64,000 bases of DNA, from NCBI RefSeq assembly GCF_040054535.1, contig NC_090792.1:10084491-10148490 (forward strand), given 5' to 3'. The stretch comes from Antennarius striatus. Taxonomy: Eukaryota; Chordata; Actinopteri; Lophiiformes; Antennariidae. The position numbers were made by a program, and so were the translations under genes. Shown piece by piece: positions 13,801-29,276 of this stretch. The stretch's first letter is position 1. Each line of letters opens with the position of its first letter. Under the pieces are notes generated by a model. It was not told the DNA's origin. It saw only the letters and a list, made by a program, of their open reading frames with translations, and searched no databases.

Positions 13801-14432
13801 GGTTGCACCTCACGCATCCCTAAGGCAGCCTTATCTTCCACTTCTTCATGCTGGACAACCATCAGCCGTTCATTTTCAGCAAGAGGCATTATATTGCCTT
13901 CATTTACCATGCCTGGTTCGTTCATCCTTTTCTCTATCCTTTCTTTCTTTTCTCCCAGCGTCCCACAGCTTGGATCGAGCGGCTGGTCCAGCGGAGTTGT
14001 CTGAGCCTGGGTGAACCTTTGGATTGGAACGGTGTCACCATCCCACACTGTTGTGCCATCAAACACTGCAGGAGGGCTATCCTTCTTCGAGGACTCTTTA
14101 AAGACAATATTAGATAATATTAGATAGTTTTATACTAAGCAATGCCAAATGTTACTCATGTAGATTATCATTCATCCAGAATACAGGTTAATAATTAATT
14201 AAAAACTGAAGTTTAGTTGCTTGTTACACTTATAACACAGAAAGATATTAACAACTTTTAACAACAATATAAAAATCTTACCTTACTCAATACAACGTAA
14301 CTAAAAAAATATAATAACAATGACACGTGGTACGGTCGTGACGTCACAAGAGACGTCGAAAAAGGTGCGAGCTAAAAATAATTGAACTGGCTCTAACACG
14401 TTTTCACAAGCTAAGACAGCACAATTCACCAT
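10898..14432 (-). CDS. ANGEL1: Protein angel homolog 1 (EEP/CCR4-type nuclease family)
   Basis: Exons in transcript order: 14432-14334 (tentative), 14093-13211, 13113-12878, 12787-12718, 12632-12190, 12059-11924, 11833-11723, a 28-nt microexon 11604-11577, 11292-11129 and 11058-10898. All junctions keep phase, giving about 776 aa against 670 in human. The first third is low-complexity and poorly conserved. The exonuclease-endonuclease-phosphatase fold follows: TVMSYNILAEDL, ILCLQEVQENHY with the metal-binding Glu, CVYKRRTGTKTDGCA, VANTHLLFNPRRGEVKLAQ, LILCGDFNSVP, TVDYIFY and SDHLSLVAKF with the catalytic His. Human ANGEL1 binds the cap-binding protein eIF4E, and the ANGEL family has been linked to 2',3'-cyclic phosphate removal; that is family knowledge. 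The residues needed for catalysis are present. The weak points are the first exon (MVNCAVLACENVL, good Kozak context) and its acceptor. A donor CCGAG|GTAAGG at 14775 suggests an upstream non-coding exon. Confidence 0.93.
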
Positions 14433-15217
14433 TTTAACAAGGAAAGGTAAACATCGTGTCACACCGGACAACCACGAGAAACATCCCATAACGAGTTTGC
14501 AACCAAATACAAGTTTGAATTCCAAACTTGACGTTGCGACACAGGCTGCTCAGGCAGCGGCGAGCTAAAAATATAACGTTAGCAAAACCTAGCTCCTAGC
14601 GGCTACGTGAGTCAAATACACGCATAACTTTGAATCAAGTAAAAGTTGCTCAGAAGACCCTGACACGGACAATTCCAGACGTATTTGCCAGATTTACCTG
14701 CGAGTCGACTGCTCAGGTAGCGTGATAGCGGGTAGAGCACATGAAATAACACTGTGCCAATCATGTTGCCTTACCTCGGTGTGCGCATGCGCGGTACGGA
14801 GCCGCGGCTGGAGGACTGGGGTCGTCAAAAGTCACAAATGAATTTGACTCATGAATTATTAGATTTTTATTTCTTTTAATCTGGCAAATCTAAAAAAAAA
14901 AAGAGAGAGAAGCAAGCTAGATGATATGATAGTAAAAAAAAAATTATTTACAAATGTTTATTTTACATCCAACAATTTCACATCACATTACACTATATAT
15001 TATTCTGGTTATGTTTTTTAGGCTTGCTAAAACTACCATGCTTGTCACCACACTGAGACATAAATTTTTAATGTCCATAGACATGACACATTACCTGAGA
15101 GGTAGAATTACATACTGACCAGCAAAGGCCTCTTTCATTTCTGAGTGTTAGCCCAAACAGAACACACAGGAACCTGTAAAAACAAATAAGAAAAGCTGTT
15201 CCCTTTATTTCTGGGAC
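14433..15217. promoter_or_regulatory. Shared 5' region of ANGEL1 (-) and LRRC74A (+)
   Basis: The two genes are head-to-head with about 0.8 kb between start codons. An NRF1 consensus TGCGCATGCGCG lies at 14782-14793, next to a minus-strand donor at 14775, and a full CRE (TGACGTCA) at 14339-14346 lies in the proposed first ANGEL1 exon. Two candidate minus-strand donors (near 14775 and 14696) suggest alternative ANGEL1 leader exons. The LRRC74A side is AT-rich and has no CpG cluster. Confidence 0.45.
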
Positions 15218-18822
<3,605 letters not shown>

Positions 18823-19280
18823 CAATCAGACTGTTATTTTTATAGATATTTTACAAGGAAGCAGATGATGATGATGATTTTATCTGACATTGTCAGCTTG
18901 CTTGTCATCAACAAATTCAAAATAAAGAGATTTAACTCATATATTCAGCTTTTGTCTCTCCATTAATGTCTCATCCAGTTGCTACTGATTGTGTGACACA
19001 TAAGAGGAAGCAAAACATTTCATAATGCATGGGAACTCTTTCAGATGATAGACCCACCCAATAGTTAATGAATACTAATACATCCACAAACATTAATTCA
19101 TTCAAACAATAAAATTTTTCATTTCTGTTTGCTGAAGATAACTCTTTTACATCTTGACGTGTGCTCTACCAACTATTCTGTGAACCGTGACAGGTGCTGC
19201 AACATGCCGGATTTTAATTCAGGCTATATAACCCCCTTACGTCCACCACCGTCAAGCGAAACAACTCTGACTGCACCAGA
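18823..19280 (+). promoter_or_regulatory. LRRC74A 3' UTR and TATA-box promoter of first olfactomedin gene
   Basis: The LRRC74A 3' UTR ends near 18945. A TATATAA at 19225-19231 sits about 50 bp before the next start codon, giving a short 5' UTR of roughly 25 nt and suggesting a tissue-restricted TATA promoter. Confidence 0.5.
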
Positions 19281-21029
19281 ATGATCGTCGCACTGCATTT
19301 CTTAGCACTGCTGAGCTCCACGATGGCCTGGGGGGTATACACAAGACTTAAATGATCTAATTTATCTGAGAATCTCAGAGACAAAAGCTGATCTGCTGCC
19401 TGTTGTGACGCTTTGTTTTTCAGCGTGTAGGCCTCATGAGTGAGAGCAGAAATGGGACCATAGGTGGAAGTGGAGGTGGGGACAGGTGCACTTGTGATGT
19501 CTTCTTGCCCAGTTCTACTTTTCCTGTCAGGGACCTGGTGGTGGTGGAGCACACAGCAGCGGAGATCTCACATAAATTGGACCTGGAGATGGGCAAGGTA
19601 CTCAAACTTATTAGAATCACGTACAGAGACGTACATATATTCTAATCTGACAAAAAATAAACTAACTAAAAATACATTTTTTACCCTCAGTTGGAAGAAT
19701 ACGAAATCAAGATGACAGCATACGTGGAAAAGATATTAAAGTTGTCCGTGGAAATTGAAAAAATGGAGAAGAATCCCAGTGACTACAATGATGTCGACTT
19801 TGATGATGTGAAAGTGGAGATTAAACAAATGGAGGCTCTGGTTAAAGAGCTGCAGGTCTCCATCAGTGGCTCCACCACCATCTTTGAGTCTCTGCGTGTT
19901 GAGGTAAGTCTTGTTAAATACAGTCACTGCATCAATTGGGAGGGTGTGATGCTAATCCTCCAGCGTTTTCTTCAGATCACAGTAATGGATGAGGACCTCA
20001 CCAGGCTGGAGAAAACCTATGACAAGAATTTGGTTCTGGTGACACGCAGGGAGTACATCAAGATACAACTACAGCTAGAGGAGTGTGAGAGACGCCACAA
20101 TGAGCTTTTCAACCCCAACATTGGTAAGAACACATTCTTTGTCTAATTCCAACCCCTCTTTGGAACCAGTTGACATGTTCTCTCTTTCGCTGTCTGCAGG
20201 GTCTTGTGCTCACACAGGTATCATCAAGGTCAGCAAGCCTATTGTAAGCCACCTGAATGCCCATCTCAATTCTGGCTACAAATTTGGAGGATGGGGCAAA
20301 GATTCCAAGCCTGTTCCCGATAGAGAATCCATGTACTGGTACTCCGGGTACACCAGTGGTTCCATTGTTGACATTAGGTTCTACACTAACTACAAAAACC
20401 TCATCTTGAGAAACCACTTCCAGCATCATAACTTACACAGCAGCTGGATTGGCACAGGCAACAATTTCATAATCCGAGATAACACCCTGTATTATCAGAT
20501 TAACAGCCCATTTGGGCTGGCCAAATTGAATTTCACCACCATGAAGTATGAGTCCAGGGTAATTGCGGGGGCTAGCACCAGATTCTCGTACTCTAGCTCC
20601 ATCAATCAGAATTTTGACTTTGCCGCTGATGAAACTGGTCTCTGGGTGACCTACGCTACAGAGGAGTCCGGCGGCCGTTTAGTCATTGCTAAAATAGATG
20701 AGGCTTCTTTTGGGGTTGAGGATGAATGGCAAACTAGTGTTTATAAGCCAGGAGTGAGCAATGCCTTCATGGTGTGTGGCGTTTTATATGCAGTCAGGAC
20801 AGTCGACATACAAACCGAAGAGTTGTTTTACATGTATGACACTAAAACAAAAGAGGACAGCTACATCAGTGTTCCCTTTGAGAGGTTCCAGGACAAATTT
20901 TCTAACCTGGATTACAATCCGACCGACCAGAAGCTCTACATGTACAATGACGGCTACTATGTTAACTACCATCTGTGGTTTAACCACACAATTGAAGCCA
21001 CTGCTGAACCGTCACTTCTCCTGAGCTGA
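19281..21029 (+). CDS. Secreted olfactomedin-domain protein, OLFM4-like, copy A
   Basis: Five exons join in phase: 19281-19334, 19424-19597, 19691-19903, 19976-20123 and 20200-21029, giving 472 aa. Residues 1-17 form a signal peptide ([18 protein letters not shown]). Exon 2 has a short cysteine motif (CTCDVFLP). Exons 3-4 are heptad-like and probably coiled coil. The last exon encodes the whole olfactomedin domain: [43 protein letters not shown] and [22 protein letters not shown]. The first cysteine of the last exon (SCAHTG) and the cysteine in VCGVLYA are placed like the domain's conserved disulphide pair. Olfactomedin-4 relatives are secreted, oligomeric glycoproteins of mucosa and granulocytes; that is family knowledge. 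It is the most divergent of the three copies and the only one ending well beyond the domain ([14 protein letters not shown]). AATAAA is at 21143-21148. OLFM1-3, myocilin and gliomedin are less likely given the exon layout. Confidence 0.9.
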
Positions 21030-21473
21030 ATAATTAACTGAGGTCTGATAAATGACAAGATCATGAAATATCAGTGATTTCTGTCTCATATCAAGTTTTT
21101 CTGTGGGGTTAAATAGTGCTTATTCTATCCTACTTGACTACTAATAAATCATCTCAAGCATTAAAAAAGAGTCTTAAGTGTATTGTGTCTTTATATACAT
21201 CATTGTAAATGACTGAAAATAAGAGTATAACTATGATCGATTCACTCCTTTCACATACTCATTTTTTGTACATTATACAGTATTGATATAAGTAATATAA
21301 AGACTAAAGTGGAAAAATCACCCTGCTACTATTTACTGTATCCATATTGTTGTATTTATACAAGTATGTTCAGATGTATATGGAAGAAATATTGACTTTT
21401 TGAAAAGCACAAATTTACAAGATAGATAAGATTCTGGATCACATTTAAATGAGTTAGGTTCATGGTGGCGTTT

Positions 21474-21696
<223 letters not shown>

Positions 21697-22280
21697 TAAT
21701 CCCGGAGGAAATTGCATATATCCACTGCTCAGGCATTAAATAACAAATAATACTGGATAAACACCAGGAGAAAAGGAAACATTGACATCACAGGACATAC
21801 CACAAGACATACATTACACTAACAGACAGACACATGCAGCACTAACAGGACTTATATACTAAACTATAACTAAAATATAAACAGTATAAAATTTAAAAAT
21901 ATTACAGTATTAAAATATAAACAGTATAAAATAAAATCTTAACAGTATAAAATTGAATTAAAATATAAAACAGTATAAAAAATAAATAAATTATATATAT
22001 ATATATATACAACAGTATAAAATTAAATTTAAATTAAATTAAATTAAATCCATATTCAACCCCGTGCTGACCTCGCCACCTCCCCCCCGCTCCTCCTGAG
22101 AGAGTCATTGTACCCCCTGATGGCACGGGGCACGAAGGAGGACCTCAGCCTCTCTGTGGAGGCGCTGTGTGACAGCAGTCTGCCGCTATGCATCCTCATT
22201 TTCACACTGAGATGCTGAAATAAAGTGGGGCCACCACTGATGAAAACATTTATGCAAATACCTCCAGTTATTCCAGACAT
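21697..22280 (-). mobile_element. 5'-truncated non-LTR retrotransposon (LINE) 3' end
   Basis: On the minus strand, 22280 to 22056 is open for 74 codons and contains KMRMHSGRLL, HSASTERLRSSFVPRAIRG and YNDSLRR. This pattern resembles the last residues of fish LINE reverse-transcriptase polyproteins, where an 'RxRxSFxPxAIRLLN' ending is usual. An AT-rich 3' UTR with repeated AACAGTATAAAA words follows to about 21700, and then the GATA array. The Rex1/CR1-like clade is my best guess, not proven. It lies between olfactomedin copies A and B. Confidence 0.65.
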
Positions 22281-22295
22281 GAATTAATTATCCAC

Positions 22296-22680
22296 TGTCA
22301 CGGTTGGGCGCGGCTGTGCTGGTGTGTGGCAGGGAGAGAGGCCAAACTTGTGGGTGGAGATTCGGCTCCAGACCTGTTGGTCCTCTCCACACCTGAGGTT
22401 CATCCCCACACTCATTACTTGTCTTCACACGTGAACTCGATCGTGATGATGAACATGAGGCTTTTTAAGTCATGTTTGTGTCAGAGCTCTTTGTTGGTTC
22501 GTTCCTAAAGGTTTTTTTTCCTGGAATCTGTTCCTCTGGTAGTTTTTCTTGAAGTCTTGCCTGTTAGTTCTGTTTTGTTCCTGTCTTGTTCTGCCTGAGT
22601 TTTTTGTTTTGATTAAATCATGGACAAAAGCTTTGCCTACGGTGTTCTGCATTTGGGTCCATACTCCTCCCATCGTGACA
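22296..22680 (+). mobile_element. Solo LTR, Ty3/gypsy-like (fossil)
   Basis: A 385-bp segment begins TGTCACGG and ends CGTGACA, so its ends are inverted TG...CA as in an LTR. It is flanked by the direct repeat ATCCAC on both sides (just before 22296 and from 22681), fitting a target-site duplication. No internal retroelement region is attached, so it is a solo LTR left by recombination. The identical flanks suggest a fairly recent insertion. The Ty3/gypsy assignment rests on remembered similarity of the end words to fish gypsy LTRs. Confidence 0.65.
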
Positions 22681-23988
22681 ATCCACTAAACCTTGGGAAT
22701 TCTGAATAAATACTATTGGCTGTCTGAAAATGATCTTACCTTTAAATTTCTTACAAAATCATCCGGGTTGAAGCAGTCATGCAGGCAGGCAGAAGGCATG
22801 AAGCAGGCAGATTCTTGGATCTTTGGTCATTTTGACCCTGTTTATCCTTGCTTTCCATTGATCTCCAATCTTTCCAAAAGGTATTTTGAAGAAAGATAGG
22901 TTCCTATCTTTGTGTTTAAGTCCTGTGGTGTTCGAAAAAAAACATTCACCGCACAGGTAACCACGACTTTATCGGATTTATCGCTCTAGTGATCGTATTG
23001 TGCTGTAATGGCTGCCCTGACTGATGAAGCGACGGGTGTCGCCGATGATGTATGACCCCACGTGATCCCCGCTGGGGAGCCTCATTACCGAAGCTGCTGC
23101 AGCGCAAATTTTCAGGTGTCCTGACCACAGGGATGACGCCAGACATCAGGAAAATTTTTTTTTAAATTTCTCATAAATATAAAAAAAATACATATCACTT
23201 TAAAATGAGTTTCCTATACTTTTAATATTAATAAATTATAAATCAAGAAAAAATCTCAGTGTCATTTTATAAAAACTACACATCATTGGTGCCTGCTTTA
23301 GAATGGACCTTTGAATTCTTGTGTCTATGAACCAATGCATACAATTCCAAACACATTTAAAATTATGTAAACCTGTCACACAATCAATAACAATCTTTTC
23401 TGCTTGCGTCTTGTGATTCAATATTCATTCATTCATTCATTCATCTTCCAACCCACTTAATCCACTGCTTCAATATTTTACATGCATATTTCCTTCTCTG
23501 TGATGTTGTTAAAAAGCACAACACAAGTCACATGCATGAGATAATGCAGATAATCACGTGGAGTAGGAAACAACACGTAAAACAATTTGACCCCTTCATA
23601 CCGAACACAAGACAGATCATGTCTGGTGAAAACAACAAAAATATGATCCATTATGTCTGTTTGGAATAGATTACATCCCTTTAATTATACATCCTGAAAC
23701 ACTGCCTACCTGTTAATATGAGGCACCTAATCTAAAAGCCACAGCCAGAACAAAGCCATTCAAAAATCCTGTACAGATGGCATCTTTCACATCCACATCC
23801 TGGATTTAGTTCAACCTGAAACAGTGGCTTCCTCAAAAGTCATTGTGAGAAAATAGGGGCCATAATAAAATAATAAATTATAACTATGGGAATATGAAAT
23901 GTGTCCATGATGGCGTAATAAGGGCTGTCTTTAAAAACTCATGACCAAACTGCCACAAGGACAGAGGAAAGAAGTGAAGTGACACACG
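22681..23988. other. Intergenic space between olfactomedin copies A and B
   Basis: No gene is seen. A more GC-rich patch at 22935-23150 has no recognised origin. An ATTC run at 23422-23443 followed by ATCTTCCAACCCACTTAATCC is a scrap of the fish interspersed repeat also seen near 32340 and 54790. AT-rich DNA precedes copy B. Confidence 0.5.
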
Positions 23989-25688
23989 ATGCTGACCATT
24001 CTGCTGCTGCTTCTACCAGCCTTCGGTCCTGCTTTGGCCTGGACTGTAAGTAACCCATAATTTCTTTAATAACACAATGGTCATTGTCATTATTCACAAA
24101 AATTGGGTGTTTTACAGCCATTGGAGGATTGGGAGTCTGGCAATGTGACTGCATCAGTAGGAGACTCAGGTCAGTGCATTTGTCATGTCAATCTGCCTGA
24201 TATCATCTTCCCTGCCGACCGAGTCCAGCACATGCAAGAAATTAGCAAGGAACTGACCCTGGAAGTGGAAATTCAAATGAAAAAGGTGCATTTATACTGG
24301 TTCCATGGCTTAAACAAAGTAAAGGATAACTAGAGCTGTGACATCATCACAATGACAAATTCTTCTTCGCTCTTTTAGATTGTTGTTTATGGTGGTAAAC
24401 TGGAGGTTTACTTGGAGGAGCTGTTGGACCTGACAGTTAGAGTGGCCATGTTAGAGACCAATCCTGATAGTTACATCAAACTAGACTTTGAGCTGCTCAG
24501 GATTGAGCTGAGAGAGTTTGAGGCTCTGGTGTCTCAGCTCAAAGAATCCCTCAACTCCTCCTCACCCATGTTTGACAGTCTGTACACTGAGGTGAAAGAG
24601 TTTAACTTAACTATTTGCAAAACTATTTGTTTTGAGTTCAAATATTACATTTAAATTTGGATTTTTTCCCCCCCAGATTCACAACATGACCCTTATTGTG
24701 AACCAACTGGAGACATACGACAAGAGCAATCTGGACGTGATCCGTATTGAATTTGCTAAGTTGCAGAAGAAGCTTGAGGAGTGCCAGAAGGACCAGGAGC
24801 TGATCAAACCAGATATTGGTAAGATGACTTGTCAGAGGTTTGTGGATAATTGTAAAAAGATAATGGTAATTGAATATTTGTATTTTCTTTCCAGGCAACT
24901 GTAATAACACAGGAATCTTGAGCATTACCAAGCCAATGGTGGTCCAACTTAATGCTCATTTGAATCCAAGTTATCAATATGGAGGCTGGGGTAAAGACTC
25001 CAAGCCTGTCCGAGGCTATGAATCAATGTACTTCTATGGTGGACACACCAGTCCAAATCTCAATAACTTCCGTTTGTACTCTGACTACGGGAATCTTCTT
25101 CTGAGGGTTGCATTCAAATCCCACAGTACACCAAGAGGCTGGGAAGGTGCTGGCAACAATTTTATCATTCATGGTAACACCATATATTACCAGCTAAACT
25201 CACCTTTCAGCATGAGCAAACTAAATCTGACCAACTCTAAATACGACTACAGAGTGATCCCAGCTGCTAGTCAGAGGTTTTCATACAGTTATTCTAGCAA
25301 TCAGAACATGGACTTTGCAGCTGATGAAAATGGTTTGTGGGTAATGTATGCCTCAGAGGAGAGCAAAGGTAAAATTGTCGTCGCTAAAATAGACGAGAAG
25401 TCCTTTGGCGTTGAGGACGAGTGGAGTACTGGTGCGTTCAAGCAGTTGGCTGGAAATGCTTTCATGGCCTGTGGAGTCATGTATGCCACTAGGTCTGTGG
25501 ATCTGAACACAGAGGAGATCTACTACTCTTACAACACCCAGACCAAGGAGGAAAAACATCTCAATATTCGCTTCCAGAAGTTCCAAGAGAAATACAGCAA
25601 CCTGGACTACAATCCCACCGATCAGAAGCTGTACATGTACAACCAGGGCTATTACGTGTCCTACAATATAAGGTTTAACAGAGAGTGA
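23989..25688 (+). CDS. Secreted olfactomedin-domain protein, OLFM4-like, copy B
   Basis: Five exons join in phase: 23989-24045, 24118-24285, 24379-24591, 24677-24818 and 24895-25688, giving 457 aa. The signal peptide is [18 protein letters not shown]. Exon 2 has the motif CICHVNLPD; exons 3-4 give a coiled-coil-like region ([19 protein letters not shown]). The last exon is the olfactomedin domain, with [51 protein letters not shown] and [20 protein letters not shown]. Exon sizes and phases match copy C almost exactly (213, 142 and 794 nt for exons 3-5), showing recent tandem duplication. Several NxS/T glycosylation sites are present, for example in KLNLTNS. AATAAA lies at 25789-25794. Its role is inferred only from family membership: a secreted, probably oligomeric mucosal or granule glycoprotein. 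Confidence 0.92.
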
Positions 25689-25858
25689 TTCCTTCTGTCT
25701 GTGACAGGCTGTATTGTGATTAATACGACTGGTCTACATACTGTAACACATGCTGTATCACAGAGACTTTTTTTACTCTCTTTTCCTGAATAAAATCAAA
25801 CTGAAGCATTGAAATGGTGTTATTTGATTTCCTTAGGTATAAATAAAGCTAAAACCAA

Positions 25859-26002
<144 letters not shown>

Positions 26003-26106
26003 TACACACAGTTCATGTTTTACAAATAAATGGATAATATGTAAACTTAACAAAGGCATAAGGTATGGACAGAGTAGTTAACCTAAAATATATGTACTAA
26101 TGTTGA

Positions 26107-26445
26107 GATGTGACGTGGAGCCAAAGTGGAGATGGCAAATGCCAAACAACAGGCATGTGATGACATGTATGTCAGGTTAGACCCTTTCGAAGGAGAGAGA
26201 GAGCTCTACAGGTTGACCAGACAGAGGGACTGAGATAGGAAGGACGTGCAGCAGGTTAGGGTGATTAGGGATAGAGATGGAAATGTGTTAACTGGTACCA
26301 GCGGTGTACTGGGTAGATGGAAGGAATACTTTGAGGAGTTGATGAATGAAGAAAATGAGAGAGAAGATAGAGAAGATTATGCAAGTGTGGTGCAAGCTGT
26401 GGCGACCCCTAAAGGGACAAGACAAAAGGGAAGGAAGATACGTGC
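26107..26445 (+). mobile_element. RTE-type LINE fragment
   Basis: In one frame it reads AKQQACDDMYVRLD, GERELYRLTRQRD, VRVIRDRDGNVLT and GRWKEYFEELMNEENE, the stretch just before the reverse-transcriptase core of fish RTE-clade LINEs. An in-frame TGA lies at 26231-26233. It then jumps to CTGTGGCGACCCCTAAAGGG (about 26397-26417), the typical RTE 3' end. Most of the reverse transcriptase is missing, so this is an internally deleted, dead copy. Confidence 0.75.
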
Positions 26446-27307
26446 TAGTGTCATTTGATATTAGGTTGAAGAGATTTATAATTCAAACCGAATAATGAGT
26501 TCAAAGGGAGGAGGAGGAGGCCAAAGCTGCTATTCATGTCCCAAACACACGTAACTACAGATAAACGAGAAGAAAATGCGTACAGCATGTTGCAGATCTG
26601 AAATAAAGTACAAAAAGTTCATTACTGCAGCATGAAGGTATAATCAATTATGCCACATGTTCATGAATGCTTTTTTCAATCTCGAGTGATGATTCAAGAA
26701 TAAATTGGTTCCTTTTTCCCTCCCGAACGGCATTAAACTTTTTACTGTATTAACACAATAATACCCCCTAGCTAATAAATATGCAAAGCAGAATGAGAAA
26801 TTAATAATCACACACATTTTCAGAAAGCTGGTCATGGTTTTATATTTTGCTTCTGAAATATTGAATATAAAGGAGTTCTGCCTGCCTGAGTTACTGAGCT
26901 TCCTGTCATTTCAGGCTACATTTTAGCTCCATGAAAGCAGCTTTTCATTGTTTTGTTTTGTGTCACATAGAAAGTACACATTTATATGGTGTGATAAAAG
27001 GGTAATTACATAGTAATTACATAGATATTTATGTTAATATTTTTGTTGAGTGGATGATTTTGATTTCAAGTTGCTATTTACATTCAGTTTTGTCGATGCC
27101 TAAAAAAAAAAAAATTCTCAGAGGAAAATAAAATCATAAAACTGCAGTGATCCCTGGACAGAGGGTTTAATGTGGACACCTGGGCTGATCTCAAGGATGC
27201 AAATAAAATTCAGAGAGTGCAATTATGTCACATGTTTTCTGTAGGCTGATAAGAGGAGCATAGCTCACGCATCAGAGTAGCAATCAATCAGACAGCAACC
27301 AGATACA
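26446..27307. other. Intergenic space and probable promoter of copy C
   Basis: AT-rich DNA without an exon or a recognised repeat. The last 100 bp should hold the copy C promoter; I see no clear TATA box. Confidence 0.4.
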
Positions 27308-29276
27308 ATGCCTTTGGTTGTTCTTCTTCTTGTTCCCTTGCTAAGCCCTGCACTGGCTTGGCTTGTAAGTTCTAATGATGACCAAACTTATGAAAGTGTT
27401 GTGTTTTATAGCTTGATGAATTAAAACTGAGTTTGCTTGCAGCCAATGGAAGACTGGGGGTCAGGGAATGTGACCACATCTGGTGGAGGACTGGAGTGTT
27501 TTTGCAGTGCGTTCCTGCCTGACACCACCTTCCCTGCTGAACGAGTGCAGCACATGCAGCAAGTTACTACTGGTCTGAAGCGGGAGGTGGAGGTCCAGAT
27601 GAGTAAAGTGAGTGTGAAACAGCATCCAGCACGCTTCTTATATATATATATATATATTTTGAGCATGTTCAATGAAAAAAGTACAATTGATAAATCATAA
27701 GTAATAAAATGCTAAAAATAACACAATCAGTAACACATAATAAATACTATAATATTATTGTTGTGAGGGCATTATATTTAGTTTTCCAGGAACAATCAAA
27801 TTAAATTTGATGCATGAATAAATTATTTAATGGCTAAAACTATCAATAACTGTCTCACATAAATTAAAGTATCCATGTTTAAAATGACACCAGGGAAAAG
27901 AAGTGATGTTGTTAAACATTATTAAAGTTACTAAGTGCTGTTACATGACAGTAATACACTTTTTTTTTTTAGCTTGTCCACTATAATGGTAAACTGGAGG
28001 TCTACTTGGAGGAGCTGTTGGACCTGACAGTCAGAGTGGCCATGCTGGAGACCAGTTCTGATGATTACATCAAACTGGACTTTGAGCTGCTTAAGACTGA
28101 GCTCAGAGAGTTTGAGGCTCTGGTGTCTCAGCTCAGGGACTCCCTCAACACTTCCTCGCCCGTGTTGGACAGTCTGTATATCGAGGTAAGAAGTAGTTTG
28201 AGGTTCAGCTTCACCACTTGTTTCCTTTAATTGATGGAATAACACTTTCTTTTTGTGCTAGATTCACAACATGACCATTATTGTGAACCAACTGGAGACT
28301 TTTGACAAGAGCAACCTGGAGGTGATCCGTATTGAATTTGCTAAGTTGCAGTGGAAGCTGGAGGAGTGCCAGAAGGATCTGGATTTCATCAAACCAGATA
28401 TTGGTCAGACTTGTAGCATTTTCTTTGTGTAGCTGGTCCACAATATGCATCTGATGGTGACATGTTCTTCTTTTCTTCTCAGGCAACTGCAATCACACAG
28501 GAATCTTGACTGTTAGCAAGCCTATACTGATTCAAATGAATGCTCATTTGAATCCAGGATACCTGTATGGCGGCTGGGGAAAAGACTCCAAACCTGTTCG
28601 AGGCTATGAATCGATGTACTGGTATGGTGCATACAGCAGCCCCTCTGTGTATGAATTCTATCTGTACTCTGATTACGACAAACTAATAGAGAGATCCTCC
28701 TTCACACACCATGGCTTGCCACAAGGGTATGAAGGTGTCGGCAATAACTACATTGTTCATGGCAACACTGTGTATTACCAGGCTGCAAACCCGTTCAGGA
28801 TGTCCAAATTAAATCTGACCTCTTCTGGTTATAGTCACAGACAAATGACAAAAGCAAGTGAAAAATACACCTACATTTATTCACCAAACCAGTTCTTGGA
28901 CTTTTCAGCTGATGAGAAAGGATTGTGGGTAATGTATACCACAGAGGAGGCTAAGGGTAAAATTGTCATTGCTAAAATAGATGAGAAATCATTTGCCATT
29001 GAGGATGAATGGACCACCAGTGCGTTCAAGCCTCAAGCAGGAAATGCTTTTATGGTGTGTGGTGTTATGTATACCACCAGGTCAAGAGATATGAATACAG
29101 AGGAGATCTATTATTCATATAACACTAAGACAGGAGAGGAGAAACACATGAGCATCCTCCTTCAGAAATTCCAGGAGAAATTTGTCAACTTGCACTACAA
29201 TCCCACTGATCAGAGGCTTTACATGTACAACAATGGATATTTTGTGTCCTACAATGTGAAGTTCGGCAAAGAGTGA
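27308..29276 (+). CDS. Secreted olfactomedin-domain protein, OLFM4-like, copy C
   Basis: Five exons join in phase: 27308-27364, 27443-27607, 27973-28185, 28262-28403 and 28483-29276, giving 456 aa. The signal peptide is MPLVVLLLVPLLSPALAW. Exon 2 has CFCSAFLPD; exons 3-4 are nearly the same as in copy B ([19 protein letters not shown]). The olfactomedin domain includes [51 protein letters not shown] and YNPTDQRLYMYNNGYFVSYN. Exon 4 ends in the less usual donor GTCAGA. Intron 2 is longer than in copy B and holds a short TA run (27639-27657). ATTAAA at 29377-29382 is the probable poly(A) signal. It is the closest paralogue of copy B; divergence is spread over the OLF domain while the coiled-coil exons are well kept. 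Confidence 0.92.
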
